Source: an uncultured Oscillospiraceae bacterium | Lineage (GTDB): Bacteria > Bacillota > Clostridia > Oscillospirales > Oscillospiraceae | NCBI GenBank assembly: GCA_947626905.1 | Contig: CANQUE010000021.1 | Span: 1 to 35,026, forward strand | Direction of reading: 5' to 3' | DNA length: 35,026 nt | In this document: positions 22,062 to 29,885 of the stretch, one piece after another | Position numbering within the stretch: the stretch's first letter is position 1 | Layout: the number at the start of each line of letters is the position of its first letter | Made by a program: the position numbers and the translations under genes | Notes under the pieces: generated by a model | What the model saw: the letters and a program-made list of their open reading frames with translations, nothing else | What the model was told of the DNA's origin: nothing | Databases searched by the model: none

Positions 22062-23633
22062 ATGAAAAAACGTATTCTCACTCTTCTGTTGGCGGCGGCC
22101 CTGACGGTTGCACTCTGCGCGTGCGGAGGCGGCCAGTCTTCCCAGACCTCCCAGTCAACGCCGGCGGACGATCAGACCGCCGGGAACACCGGCTCCACAG
22201 GCGAAGCCGTTGACGGTGGCGAGCTCACCGTCGGCATCGCCGCAGACCTGGACAGCAGTCTTGACCCACACGTATCTTCGTCGTCGGCAGGAACCAGAGA
22301 AGTCCTATTCAACATCTATGAAGGGCTGGTAAAGCCCGACACACAAGGAAATCTCGTCCCCGCCGTTGCCGAAAGATACGACGTCAATGACACCGCCGAT
22401 CAATACACCTTCACTCTCCGTGAGGGCGTGCGGTTCCATGACGGAAGTGAGGTCACGGTCGGGGATGTTGTTTATTCCCTGTCCAGAGCCGCGGGATTGG
22501 AGACGGGCGAACCTCTCATGAGCACCCTCTCCGGCATCGCCTCTGTGGAAGCCACCGACGACAAGACCGTCGTCGTCACCCTCTCCGCGCCCGACGTGGA
22601 GTTTCCCGCCTATATGACCGCCGCCGTCATCCCCGAGGGCAGCGACCCGGCCGACGGCATCATCGGCACGGGACCGTTCAAGTACGTTTCCCGCTCTCCC
22701 CAGGAGAACATCGTCATGGAGCGGTTCGACGACTATTGGGGGGAGAAGGCCCTGTGCGCCAAGGTGACCTTCAAGGTCATCGAGGACGGCCAGACCATGG
22801 TCATGAGCCTGCGCTCCGGCGCCATCGACCTGGCGGCTCATTTGGAGGCCAGTCAGGTGGCGGAGCTGTCCGACCTGAACGTGCTGGAGGGCAGCATGAA
22901 CCTGGTGCAGGCCGTGTATCTGGACAACGCCGAGCCGCCCTTTGACGACATCCGGGTGCGCCAGGCGCTGTGCTACGCCATCGACAAGCGGGAGGTCATC
23001 GACCTGGCCGGGGACGGCCACGGCACCCCCGTGGGCAGCAGCATGTACCCCGCCTTCGGCAGGTTCTTTGACGCGGAGCTGGCGGACTACTACCAGCCGG
23101 ACGCGGACAAAGCACTTCAGCTGCTGGCCGAGGCGGGCTATAACAAGGACCATCCGCTGGAGTTCACCATCATCGTGCCCAGCAACTATACCCCCCACGT
23201 GGACGCGGCCCAGGTGGTCGTGAACCTTCTGGACCTGCTGGACGGCGTGGTCAGGGCCGAGATCCAACAGGTGGAGTGGGCCACCTGGTACTCCGACGTG
23301 TACCAGGGCCGGCAGTTCGAGGCCACCGTGTGCGGCATGGACGCCTCCACCCTCACCGGCTCGGCCATGCTCGCCCGCTTCGTCAGCGACAACGCCAAGA
23401 ACTTCATCGGCTTTGCCGACGCTGACTACGATGCGGCCTATGCCACCGCGCTGGCGGACGGCAGCAAGCTGGAGGAGTGCTTTGACACCTGCCAGCAGAT
23501 ACTGGCCCAGCAGGCTGCCAACGTGTACATCCAGGACCTGGCGGAATTTGTGGTCATGCAGCCCAATGTGTCCGGCTACCGATTCTATCCGCTGTACGTG
23601 ATGGACCTGGCCTGCGTGGCCAAGACCGCATAA
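22062..23633 (+). CDS. ABC transporter substrate-binding lipoprotein, family 5 (peptide/nickel type)
   Basis: 523 residues from the ATG at 22062, which has AAAGGAG 13 bases upstream and starts a lipoprotein signal peptide (MKKRILTLLL..ALCAC, lipid-modified Cys21); an in-frame start 28 codons earlier would spoil the signal. A Ser/Thr/Gln-rich linker runs to about residue 50, then the SBP_bac_5 fold with GGELTVGIAADLDSSLDPH, YEGLVK, YTFTLREGVRFHDG and VRQALCYAIDKREVI, all typical. It captures peptides, nickel complexes or similar ligands outside the cell; no residue set I can see decides which. Codon use is mixed over the first 600 bases (CTC, CTT, CTA, TTG for leucine) and CTG-dominated after that. 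First gene of the importer operon. Confidence 0.9.
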   Translation: MKKRILTLLLAAALTVALCACGGGQSSQTSQSTPADDQTAGNTGSTGEAVDGGELTVGIAADLDSSLDPHVSSSSAGTREVLFNIYEGLVKPDTQGNLVPAVAERYDVNDTADQYTFTLREGVRFHDGSEVTVGDVVYSLSRAAGLETGEPLMSTLSGIASVEATDDKTVVVTLSAPDVEFPAYMTAAVIPEGSDPADGIIGTGPFKYVSRSPQENIVMERFDDYWGEKALCAKVTFKVIEDGQTMVMSLRSGAIDLAAHLEASQVAELSDLNVLEGSMNLVQAVYLDNAEPPFDDIRVRQALCYAIDKREVIDLAGDGHGTPVGSSMYPAFGRFFDAELADYYQPDADKALQLLAEAGYNKDHPLEFTIIVPSNYTPHVDAAQVVVNLLDLLDGVVRAEIQQVEWATWYSDVYQGRQFEATVCGMDASTLTGSAMLARFVSDNAKNFIGFADADYDAAYATALADGSKLEECFDTCQQILAQQAANVYIQDLAEFVVMQPNVSGYRFYPLYVMDLACVAKTA

Positions 23634-24575
23634 GTGCGGTATGTACTGAAAAAAACAGGAGTATTGCTCGTCACCCTGCTCCTCATATCCCTGCTCGCCT
23701 TCCTGGCGTTCCAGATCATCCCCGCCGACCCCGTCACAAAGCTCCTGGGCACCGACTATACCCCGGAGCGGGCGGCCGCGCTGCGGCATGAGCTGGGACT
23801 GGACAGGAACGTTCTGGTGCGGTACCTGGATTGGCTCGCCGGGTTCGTCACCGGGGATCTGGGCGTCAGCTACAGCTACGGCATGCCTGTCAGCGAGGTC
23901 ATGGCCGGAAAGGGCGCCGTCACGGCGTCCCTGTCGGTCATGGCGTGGCTGCTGGTCATCGCCATCAGCATCCCTCTTGGCATCACGCTGGCCCGCTGGC
24001 AGGGGCGACGGCTCGACCGGGTATTCGTGGCCATGAACCAGGTGTTCATGGCCATTCCCCCGTTCTTCCTGGGGATATTGTTCACCTATGTATTCGGCAT
24101 GGTGCTGAAGCTGTTCGTCCCCGGCGGGTTCGTCCAGCCGGAGGAGGGCCTGGGCGGCTTTTTCGGCTATCTGTTCTTCCCGGCGCTGGCCATCGCCCTG
24201 CCCAAGGCGGCCATGGTGACGAAGCTGCTGCGCAGCTCCATCCTGAACCAGATGGGCCAGGACTATGTGCGCACGGCCTACAGCCGGGGCAACTCCCGCT
24301 GGAGCGTGATACGCACCCATGTGCTGCGAAACGCCGTCCTGCCCGTGGTCACCTTTGTGTCCATGACCCTGGCGGATATCGTGGCCGGGTCCATCATCGT
24401 GGAGCAGGTGTTCGCCCTGCCCGGGCTGGGCCGGCTGCTGCTGGCCAGCATCAGCAACCGGGACTATCCGGTGGTGCAGTGCATCGTGGTCATCATCGCC
24501 GCGGTGGTGGTGTTTATGAACTACCTGGCGGACGTGGTCACCCAGTACATCGATCCCCGCATCAGGCTGGGGTGA
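23634..24575 (+). CDS. ABC transporter permease (DppB/NikB type)
   Basis: 313 residues. The start is GTG at 23634, directly after the TAA of the binding protein; MRYVLKKTGVLLVTLLLISL matches the family N-terminus and the ATG inside (23640s) is out of frame and stops at once. I see no Shine-Dalgarno sequence before it, so re-initiation by ribosomes finishing the upstream gene is likely. Six membrane segments are visible. The family motif of an N-terminal LGTDYTP..LRHELGLD..VRYLDWL region and the EAA-type loop RTAYSRGNSRWSVIRTHVLR before NAVLPVVTF identify it as an oligopeptide/nickel permease. It forms a heterodimer with the next gene product. Confidence 0.9.
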   Translation: MRYVLKKTGVLLVTLLLISLLAFLAFQIIPADPVTKLLGTDYTPERAAALRHELGLDRNVLVRYLDWLAGFVTGDLGVSYSYGMPVSEVMAGKGAVTASLSVMAWLLVIAISIPLGITLARWQGRRLDRVFVAMNQVFMAIPPFFLGILFTYVFGMVLKLFVPGGFVQPEEGLGGFFGYLFFPALAIALPKAAMVTKLLRSSILNQMGQDYVRTAYSRGNSRWSVIRTHVLRNAVLPVVTFVSMTLADIVAGSIIVEQVFALPGLGRLLLASISNRDYPVVQCIVVIIAAVVVFMNYLADVVTQYIDPRIRLG

Positions 24576-24579
24576 GCGT

Positions 24580-25383
24580 ATGAAGATCGAACACAACAAA
24601 AACTTCACAGTCGGCGCGGTGATCACCTGCTTCATGCTGGCGGTGATCCTCGTCGGCATGTTCTGGACGCCCTATGATCCCAACGCCATGGACGGCGCGG
24701 CCAAGCGCCTGGCCCCCTGTCTGGCCCATCCTCTGGGCACGGACAACTTCGGCCGGGACATCCTGTCCCGGGTGATCGAGGGGGCGGGGGCCACCTTCCT
24801 CATCGCCGCCGCCACCGTGGCCATCGGCCTGGCCGCGGGACTGGTCATCGGCGGGCTCACCGGATGGTACGGCGGGTGGCTGGATGAGTGCCTCATGCGC
24901 CTGAACGACGCCGTCGCCGCCTTCCCCAGCATCCTGCTGGCTCTGGTGCTCATCGCTCTGATGGAGCCGGGCCGGTCCAGCGTCATCCTGGCGCTGGGGG
25001 TGCTGTTCGTGCCCAGCTTTGCCCGCATCGTCCGGGCAGAGGTGGCCCGGCAGAAGAGCCTGGACTATGTGGCCAGCGCCCGGCTCATGGGGGCGGGGGA
25101 CGTGCGCATCCTGCTGCTGCATATCCTGCCCAATATCGTGCCGGTGCTGCTGCCCAGCGTGGCCATCGGCTTCAACAACGCTGTCCTGGCGGAGGCGTCC
25201 ATGAGCTATCTGGGCGTGGGCGTCCAGCCGCCGGACGCCAGTCTGGGCCGGATGCTCAACGAGGCCCAGGGCTATCTCATGTCCGCGCCCTGGTACGCCC
25301 TGAGCGCCGGCGCGGCCATCATCCTGCTGATCCTGGGCTTCGGCCTGCTCAGCGAGGGACTGGGAGGGGACGCCGGTGCTTGA
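24580..25383 (+). CDS. ABC transporter permease (DppC/NikC type)
   Basis: 267 residues, starting 4 bases after the first permease. HPLGTDNFGRDILSRVIEGA is the signature of DppC-type proteins; the EAA loop is DYVASARLMGAGDVRILLLHILPN, split here around residues 164-187, and YLGVGVQPPDASLGRMLNEA the conserved C-terminal block. About six membrane segments. It overlaps the first ATPase gene by 8 bases, indicating tight coupling. With the preceding permease it makes the membrane channel of the importer. Confidence 0.92.
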   Translation: MKIEHNKNFTVGAVITCFMLAVILVGMFWTPYDPNAMDGAAKRLAPCLAHPLGTDNFGRDILSRVIEGAGATFLIAAATVAIGLAAGLVIGGLTGWYGGWLDECLMRLNDAVAAFPSILLALVLIALMEPGRSSVILALGVLFVPSFARIVRAEVARQKSLDYVASARLMGAGDVRILLLHILPNIVPVLLPSVAIGFNNAVLAEASMSYLGVGVQPPDASLGRMLNEAQGYLMSAPWYALSAGAAIILLILGFGLLSEGLGGDAGA

Positions 25384-26158
25384 GATAAAAGATCTGCACG
25401 TGAGATTCCTCTCCACCGGCAAGGAGGCGGTCCGGGGCGTGGACCTGGCCATCGGTCCCGGCCAGCGCATGGGGCTGGTGGGGGAGTCCGGCTCGGGAAA
25501 GACCGTCACCGCCATGGCCCTGTCCGGGCTCATCGAGCGCTGGAACGTGGACATGTCCGGCCAGGTGCTGTTCGAGGGCCGGGACCTGCTCACCTGCTCC
25601 CGGGAGCAGCTGCGCCGGGTCCAGGGAAAGGACATCGGCGTGGTGTTCCAGGAGCCCATGACCAGTCTGAATCCTCTGATGAAGGTGGGCCGCCAGGTGG
25701 AGGAGGTCCTGAAGATACACACCCAGGCCTCGCCCGCCGAGCGGCGGCGGCTGGCTCTGGAGGCCATGGCCCAGGTGGGCCTGCCGGAGCCGGAGGTCAC
25801 CTATGAGAAGTACCCCCACCAGCTGTCCGGCGGCCAGCGCCAGCGGGCCGTCATCGCCTCGGCCATGGTGATCCACCCCAAGCTGCTCATCTGCGACGAG
25901 CCCACCACCGCCCTGGACGTGACCGTCCAGGCCCAGATCCTGGAGCTGCTGCGGTCTGTCAGCCGGGACTACGGCGTGGCCATTTTGCTCATCAGCCACG
26001 ACCTGCGGGTGGTGCGGAAGCTGTGCGAGAGCGTGGCGGTGATGTACAAGGGCCGGATCGTGGAGCACGGGGACACGGAGGAGGTCTTTGCCCACCCCCA
26101 GGACGAATACACCCGGCGGCTCATTGCCGCCATCCCAAAGAGGACGCGCCATGAATGA
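25376..26158 (+). CDS. ABC transporter ATP-binding protein (DppD type, short)
   Basis: 260 residues from GTG 25376, with GGGAGGGGA 7 bases upstream. Walker A GESGSGKT (36-43), signature LSGGQRQR (150-157), Walker B LLICDE (170-175) and switch His208 are intact. DppD/OppD proteins normally have 320-340 residues with a cysteine-rich C-terminal extension; this one ends after [21 protein letters not shown] and lacks it. Energises the importer together with the next protein. Stop and next start overlap by 8 bases. Confidence 0.92.
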   Translation: MLEIKDLHVRFLSTGKEAVRGVDLAIGPGQRMGLVGESGSGKTVTAMALSGLIERWNVDMSGQVLFEGRDLLTCSREQLRRVQGKDIGVVFQEPMTSLNPLMKVGRQVEEVLKIHTQASPAERRRLALEAMAQVGLPEPEVTYEKYPHQLSGGQRQRAVIASAMVIHPKLLICDEPTTALDVTVQAQILELLRSVSRDYGVAILLISHDLRVVRKLCESVAVMYKGRIVEHGDTEEVFAHPQDEYTRRLIAAIPKRTRHE

Positions 26159-26933
26159 GAACCTCTCCGCCGCGCCTGCCTCCGCCCAGCGGGTCCTGGA
26201 GGTGGAGCACCTCACCGTCCGGTATTCGGACGCCACCGTGTTCGGCCGGCGCCCAGGCCGGGAGACCGTCCACGACGTAAGTTTTTATGTAAACTACGGG
26301 GAGATCGTCGGCCTGGTGGGAGAGTCGGGCTGCGGCAAATCCACGCTGAGCAAGGCGATCCTGGGCATGATCCCCGCCCGGGACATGGAGGGCACGGTCA
26401 CCCACTATACCAAGCGGCCCCAGATGGTGTTCCAGGACCCCTTTTCCAGCCTGAACCCGGCCCGGACGGTGGGGTGGATCCTGGAGGAGCCCCTGCGCAT
26501 TTTCGGCAAGTATGACCCGCCCGAGCGGAAGCGCCGGGTGCTGGATATGCTGGAGCGGGTGGGCCTGGAGCGGGACTATGTCGCCCGCCGGCCCCGGGAG
26601 CTGTCCGGCGGCCAGCGCCAGCGGGTGGCCATCGCCCTGGCCCTGATCCAACGGCCGCGGTTCATCATCGCCGACGAGCCGGTGTCGGCTCTGGACGTGA
26701 CCATCCAGGCGCAGATCCTGGACCTGCTGTGGGAGCTGCGGCGGGAGCTGGATCTGAGCTATCTGTTCATCAGTCACGACCTAAACGTGGTGTACTCTCT
26801 CTGCGACCGGGTGCTGGTCATGGAGAGCGGGCGGATCATCGAGTCCGGCCCGGTGGAGCAGGTCTATGACCGGCCCCAGCACGAGTATACCCAAAAGCTG
26901 CTGGCGTCGGCCAACTACGCCCGGGAGGACTAG
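26151..26933 (+). CDS. ABC transporter ATP-binding protein (DppF type, short)
   Basis: 260 residues from the ATG at 26151, inside the end of the preceding gene, with AAAGAGGA upstream. Walker A GESGCGKS (57-64), LSGGQRQR (151-158), FIIADE (171-176) and ISHDLNVV are intact. The segment [20 protein letters not shown] is the characteristic Q-loop of DppF/OppF proteins. It also lacks the usual C-terminal extension. Second ATPase of the importer; sfsA follows 9 bases later. Confidence 0.92.
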   Translation: MNENLSAAPASAQRVLEVEHLTVRYSDATVFGRRPGRETVHDVSFYVNYGEIVGLVGESGCGKSTLSKAILGMIPARDMEGTVTHYTKRPQMVFQDPFSSLNPARTVGWILEEPLRIFGKYDPPERKRRVLDMLERVGLERDYVARRPRELSGGQRQRVAIALALIQRPRFIIADEPVSALDVTIQAQILDLLWELRRELDLSYLFISHDLNVVYSLCDRVLVMESGRIIESGPVEQVYDRPQHEYTQKLLASANYARED

Positions 26934-26942
26934 AGGCGGAGC

Positions 26943-27626
26943 ATGAGATACGAAAAGATCGCGGCCGGGCGCTTCCTTGCCCGGCCCAATCGGTTCATCG
27001 CCCATGTGGAGATGGACGGCCGCACCGAGACCGTCCATGTGAAAAATACCGGCCGGTGCCGGGAGCTGCTGGTGCCGGGGGCCCGGGTGTACCTGGCGGA
27101 GGGGACCAATCCGGCCCGGAAGACCCGGTACGATCTGGTGGCGGTGGAAAAAGGGAACCGGCTCATCAACATGGACAGCCAGGCCCCCAACGCCGCGGTG
27201 CAGGAGTGGCTGGCAGGGGAGATGGCCGCCGCGCTGCCTGCGGGCGCGCGGATAAAGCCGGAGTACACATATGGCGGCAGCCGGTTCGATTTTGGGATAC
27301 TCACGCCGGAGTTGGCGCTGCTGGAGGTGAAGGGCGTCACCCTGGAACAGGGCGGCGCGGCCCTGTTTCCGGACGCGCCTACGGAGCGGGGGGTGAAGCA
27401 CCTGCGCCATCTGGCCGGCTATGCCCGGTCGGGAGGCACGGCGGGGGTGCTGTTCGTGATCCAGATGCAGGGGGTGGACCATTTCGCCCCCAACGGGGCC
27501 ACGGACCCGGCCTTCGCCGCCGCCCTCAGGCAGGCCCGGGAGGCGGGCGTGCGTGTGCTGGCCTACGACTGCCGTGTGACGCCGGAGAGCATGGCGCTGA
27601 ACGCGCCGGTGCCGGTGTGGTCATGA
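26943..27626 (+). CDS. sfsA: DNA/RNA nuclease SfsA
   Basis: 227 residues, normal SfsA length. Family blocks are FLARPNRFIAHVEMDGR at the N-terminus, HVKNTGRCRELLVPG, YGGSRFDFGI with the acidic residue, LLEVKGVTL (the E-x-K nuclease-type motif), FPDAPTERGVKHLRHL and VLFVIQMQGVDHFAPN. E. coli SfsA was found as a stimulator of maltose genes and later described as a nuclease; its role in Firmicutes is unclear. It lies 9 bases after the ABC operon and probably shares its transcript, ending at a strong hairpin. Confidence 0.94.
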   Translation: MRYEKIAAGRFLARPNRFIAHVEMDGRTETVHVKNTGRCRELLVPGARVYLAEGTNPARKTRYDLVAVEKGNRLINMDSQAPNAAVQEWLAGEMAAALPAGARIKPEYTYGGSRFDFGILTPELALLEVKGVTLEQGGAALFPDAPTERGVKHLRHLAGYARSGGTAGVLFVIQMQGVDHFAPNGATDPAFAAALRQAREAGVRVLAYDCRVTPESMALNAPVPVWS

Positions 27627-27631
27627 AAAAA

Positions 27632-27663
27632 CGCCGTCCCCTTTTCCAGAAAAGGGGACGGCG
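27632..27663. terminator. Terminator between sfsA and the MFS gene
   Basis: A perfect 14-bp stem, CGCCGTCCCCTTTT with a CCAG loop, preceded by A6 and followed by ATATTTT. Convergent genes on either side. Confidence 0.85.
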
Positions 27664-27675
27664 ATATTTTGTGGG

Positions 27676-28983
27676 TCAATCGGAGGGGGCCTGTCCGCCC
27701 GGCTCCGGGGGCGCCTTCCCCGGCCTGACGGCCAATAGACCCAGGGACGCCAGCGCGCCGGCGGCTCCCAGGATAAACAGCGCCGCCCAGACGCCGCTGC
27801 CCTGGCCGGACGCCGCCACCGCCGGCAGGATCGCCGCCGGGATGGCCCACAGGGGAAGCAGGAGTTGTCCCGCCGCCAGCATCTGCCGCCGGCCGTAGAC
27901 ATGGGCCAGGGCCGCGGGCAGAAGAGTGGACAGTCCGCCCAGCATCACCGCTGTGCCCAGGCTCCAGGCCAGAAGGAGGGTCGTGCTGCCCCCCGCCGGC
28001 ATGGCCCACAGGGCCGCCGGGCCGATCAGGGCCGCCGCGCCGTATGCCGCGCATGTCCGCTCCGGGCCCCACTGGTCGGCCAGATATCCGGCTCCGTAGC
28101 TGACCGGGATGGCGAAAATGGCGCCCAGGGAGAACCACCGGGCCGCCGAAAGTCCCGTGCCCTGGCCCGCGCCCAAAGCGGCGAGCCGGGCCTGGGCGCC
28201 GCCCAAGCATCCGGCGGCGGAGCCTGTCATGGCCCCGAAGGCCAGCAGCAGGAGCCAGAACCGCCCCTGGGCCAGCAGCTTTCCCGGGGGCAGGAGAGGC
28301 TCCTCCTCCGGGGGATCCTCCGCCAGCCGGTCCGCCCCGTCGGGATAGAGGCCCGTGTCCTCCGGTTCGTCCCGCAGCAAAAACCGCACCGCCAGCATCA
28401 GCAGGGCCAGCAGCCCCGCCGCCACCGCCCACACCGGCCGGCAGTCCCCGGCCAGACGGGCGGCGATCTGGTCCCCGGCCCAGTCCGCTCCCAGCGCGGC
28501 GCAGATGGGCCCGCCCATGGTGACGAAGCCCAGCACCCGGCCCCGGTACCGCAGGAACCAGGCGGCGCACAGGAAAAACACGCCCGCCCGGGCGCACACG
28601 CATCCGCAGCAGAGCAGCGCCTGGGCCAGCGCGTACAGCCCGTAAAGGCCGGCCCGGGCCCCGCCGTACACGTCCAGGCCATTGGCGGCCATCAGGGCGG
28701 CGCATCCGGCGGCGGCCAGAGCCGTACCGGGGATGAGGGCCCGGCGCACGCCGGAGCGGGCCATCGCCCGGGCGCAGAGGAAGAGGACCGGAACGGACAG
28801 GATATAGCCTGCCGCCACGGGCAGGAAGAGCGCCCGCCAGCTCCAGCCGCCGGCCTCGGGGGTGATGAACCGGGCCAGAAGCTGGGTCTGCCCCGTCTGG
28901 AGGGCGGCGATGAGGAACATGTACAGCAGGCCTGTCAGGCACAGGCAGGCGGCGTAAACGCCGAATTTTTTGTTGGTGAACAT
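27676..28983 (-). CDS. MFS transporter
   Basis: 435 residues from the ATG at 28983 (GGAGGG upstream). About 12 hydrophobic segments in two halves, separated by a charged, proline- and glutamate-rich loop around residues 205-235 (DEPEDTGLYPDGADRL... then EEEPLLPPG). The first half has YRGRVLGFVTMGGPI and the second YLADQWGPERTCAAYG, both recognisable MFS loop-2 type turns, resembling the oxalate/formate-antiporter-like branch of single-subunit exporters. The substrate is unknown. It starts 15 bases after the cysteine-repeat protein gene and so is probably co-transcribed with it. Confidence 0.82.
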   Translation of the reverse strand: MFTNKKFGVYAACLCLTGLLYMFLIAALQTGQTQLLARFITPEAGGWSWRALFLPVAAGYILSVPVLFLCARAMARSGVRRALIPGTALAAAGCAALMAANGLDVYGGARAGLYGLYALAQALLCCGCVCARAGVFFLCAAWFLRYRGRVLGFVTMGGPICAALGADWAGDQIAARLAGDCRPVWAVAAGLLALLMLAVRFLLRDEPEDTGLYPDGADRLAEDPPEEEPLLPPGKLLAQGRFWLLLLAFGAMTGSAAGCLGGAQARLAALGAGQGTGLSAARWFSLGAIFAIPVSYGAGYLADQWGPERTCAAYGAAALIGPAALWAMPAGGSTTLLLAWSLGTAVMLGGLSTLLPAALAHVYGRRQMLAAGQLLLPLWAIPAAILPAVAASGQGSGVWAALFILGAAGALASLGLLAVRPGKAPPEPGGQAPSD

Positions 28984-28998
28984 ACGCGTCCCTCCGAC

Positions 28999-29763
28999 TT
29001 ACCGGTCGCCGTTTTTCTTCGCCAGGGAGCGGGTCAGCACCACGGCCTCCGCCGCCACGGCCGCCAGGACCAGGACTCCCAGTCCGATCCAGAGCCCGGT
29101 GTGGGGGTCCGTCCCGCTCTGGTCCTCCTCCGGCTCGGGGGAGGGCTCCGGCGAGGGACTGGCCTCCGGCTCGCTCTGTTCGGGGGAAGAGGACGCGGGC
29201 TCGTCCAGCAGAGAGTAGTAAAATTCCGCGTTGCCCTTGGTGGCGGCCAGGGTCCGGCCGCAGTTGGCGCAGAGCCATGTGCCGTAATCGGAGAAGGAGC
29301 CGTCCGGGGCGCGCACGGCGTCGTACTGATAGCGGTAGTCATGGCCGGGGGCGGGGATCAGGACCTGGCCGCAGACGGTGCACACCACGGCCGCGTCGCA
29401 GTCCGGGGCCTCCCGGTCGGGCACATGGCCGGGGGCCTGGACGGGCTCAGTATAGCTTTCGCCGCAGACAGAGCAGGTGTAGGTGATCTGTCCGTCCTCC
29501 GTGCAGGTGACGGTGCTGTCGGACTGGACGTAATCGTGCTGGCCGGTGGGCAGGGTCTCGGCGGTGTATGTAAGGCCGCATTTGGCGCAGGTATAGGCCA
29601 GAAGGCCTTTGTCCACACAGGTGGCCTGCTTTACGACGGACACCTCGAAGTGGTGGGGACAGGCCGTCGGGGCGGGAGAGGGGGCCGGCGAGGGGGCGGC
29701 GTAAGCGGCGGGGGCGGCCAGCGCCAGGACGGCCGCGGTGAACAACAGTATGAGCCTTTTCAT
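28999..29763 (-). CDS. Secreted, membrane-anchored cysteine-repeat protein
   Basis: 254 residues from ATG 29763, with AAAGGAG upstream. Residues 1-22 are a signal peptide (ends AAYAA). Residues 34-170 hold four imperfect repeats of a TC-x(8-9)-Y-x-CxxCG module, with CxxC pairs at 59/62, 97/100, 128/131 and 165/168 and single cysteines at 35, 49, 87 and 122; the phrase ITYTCSVCGESYTE is typical of the zinc-ribbon-like repeats found in many clostridial surface proteins. A Ser/Pro/Glu stalk (188-218) leads to a C-terminal membrane helix (223-245) and a positive tail, so the repeats are displayed outside, facing the wall. No LPXTG sorting motif is present. Function unknown; metal binding or disulphide formation is inference. 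Confidence 0.8.
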   Translation of the reverse strand: MKRLILLFTAAVLALAAPAAYAAPSPAPSPAPTACPHHFEVSVVKQATCVDKGLLAYTCAKCGLTYTAETLPTGQHDYVQSDSTVTCTEDGQITYTCSVCGESYTEPVQAPGHVPDREAPDCDAAVVCTVCGQVLIPAPGHDYRYQYDAVRAPDGSFSDYGTWLCANCGRTLAATKGNAEFYYSLLDEPASSSPEQSEPEASPSPEPSPEPEEDQSGTDPHTGLWIGLGVLVLAAVAAEAVVLTRSLAKKNGDR

Positions 29764-29852
29764 GGGTTCGCTCCTTTCCCGGTCCTTCCCGGGACCGGCG
29801 ACAGCATAAGGATAACACAGCCTTTCGGGGGAGAAAGAGCCTCTCCCGTCGA

Positions 29853-29880
29853 AAAAACACCCGTGAAAGCGGGTGTTTTT
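29853..29880. terminator. Terminator of the yfbR-glyQS operon
   Basis: An 11-bp perfect stem, AAAAACACCCG with loop TGAAAG, with A and T runs on both sides, six bases beyond the NadE-like stop on the minus strand. Confidence 0.88.
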
Positions 29881-29885
29881 CGGTA

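Noticed and set aside
29112..29200. Tandem repeat in the Ser/Pro/Glu stalk region as a mobile or CRISPR-like repeat.
   Set aside because: It is a low-complexity coding stretch with no regular unit or spacers. Nothing CRISPR-like is seen anywhere in the window.
29764..29850. Promoter for the cysteine-repeat gene.
   Set aside because: TTATCC/TTATGC-like segments occur but no -35 box at 16-18 bases; only a CCGGTCC/GGACCGG hairpin (29779-29798) just before the ribosome site is clear.
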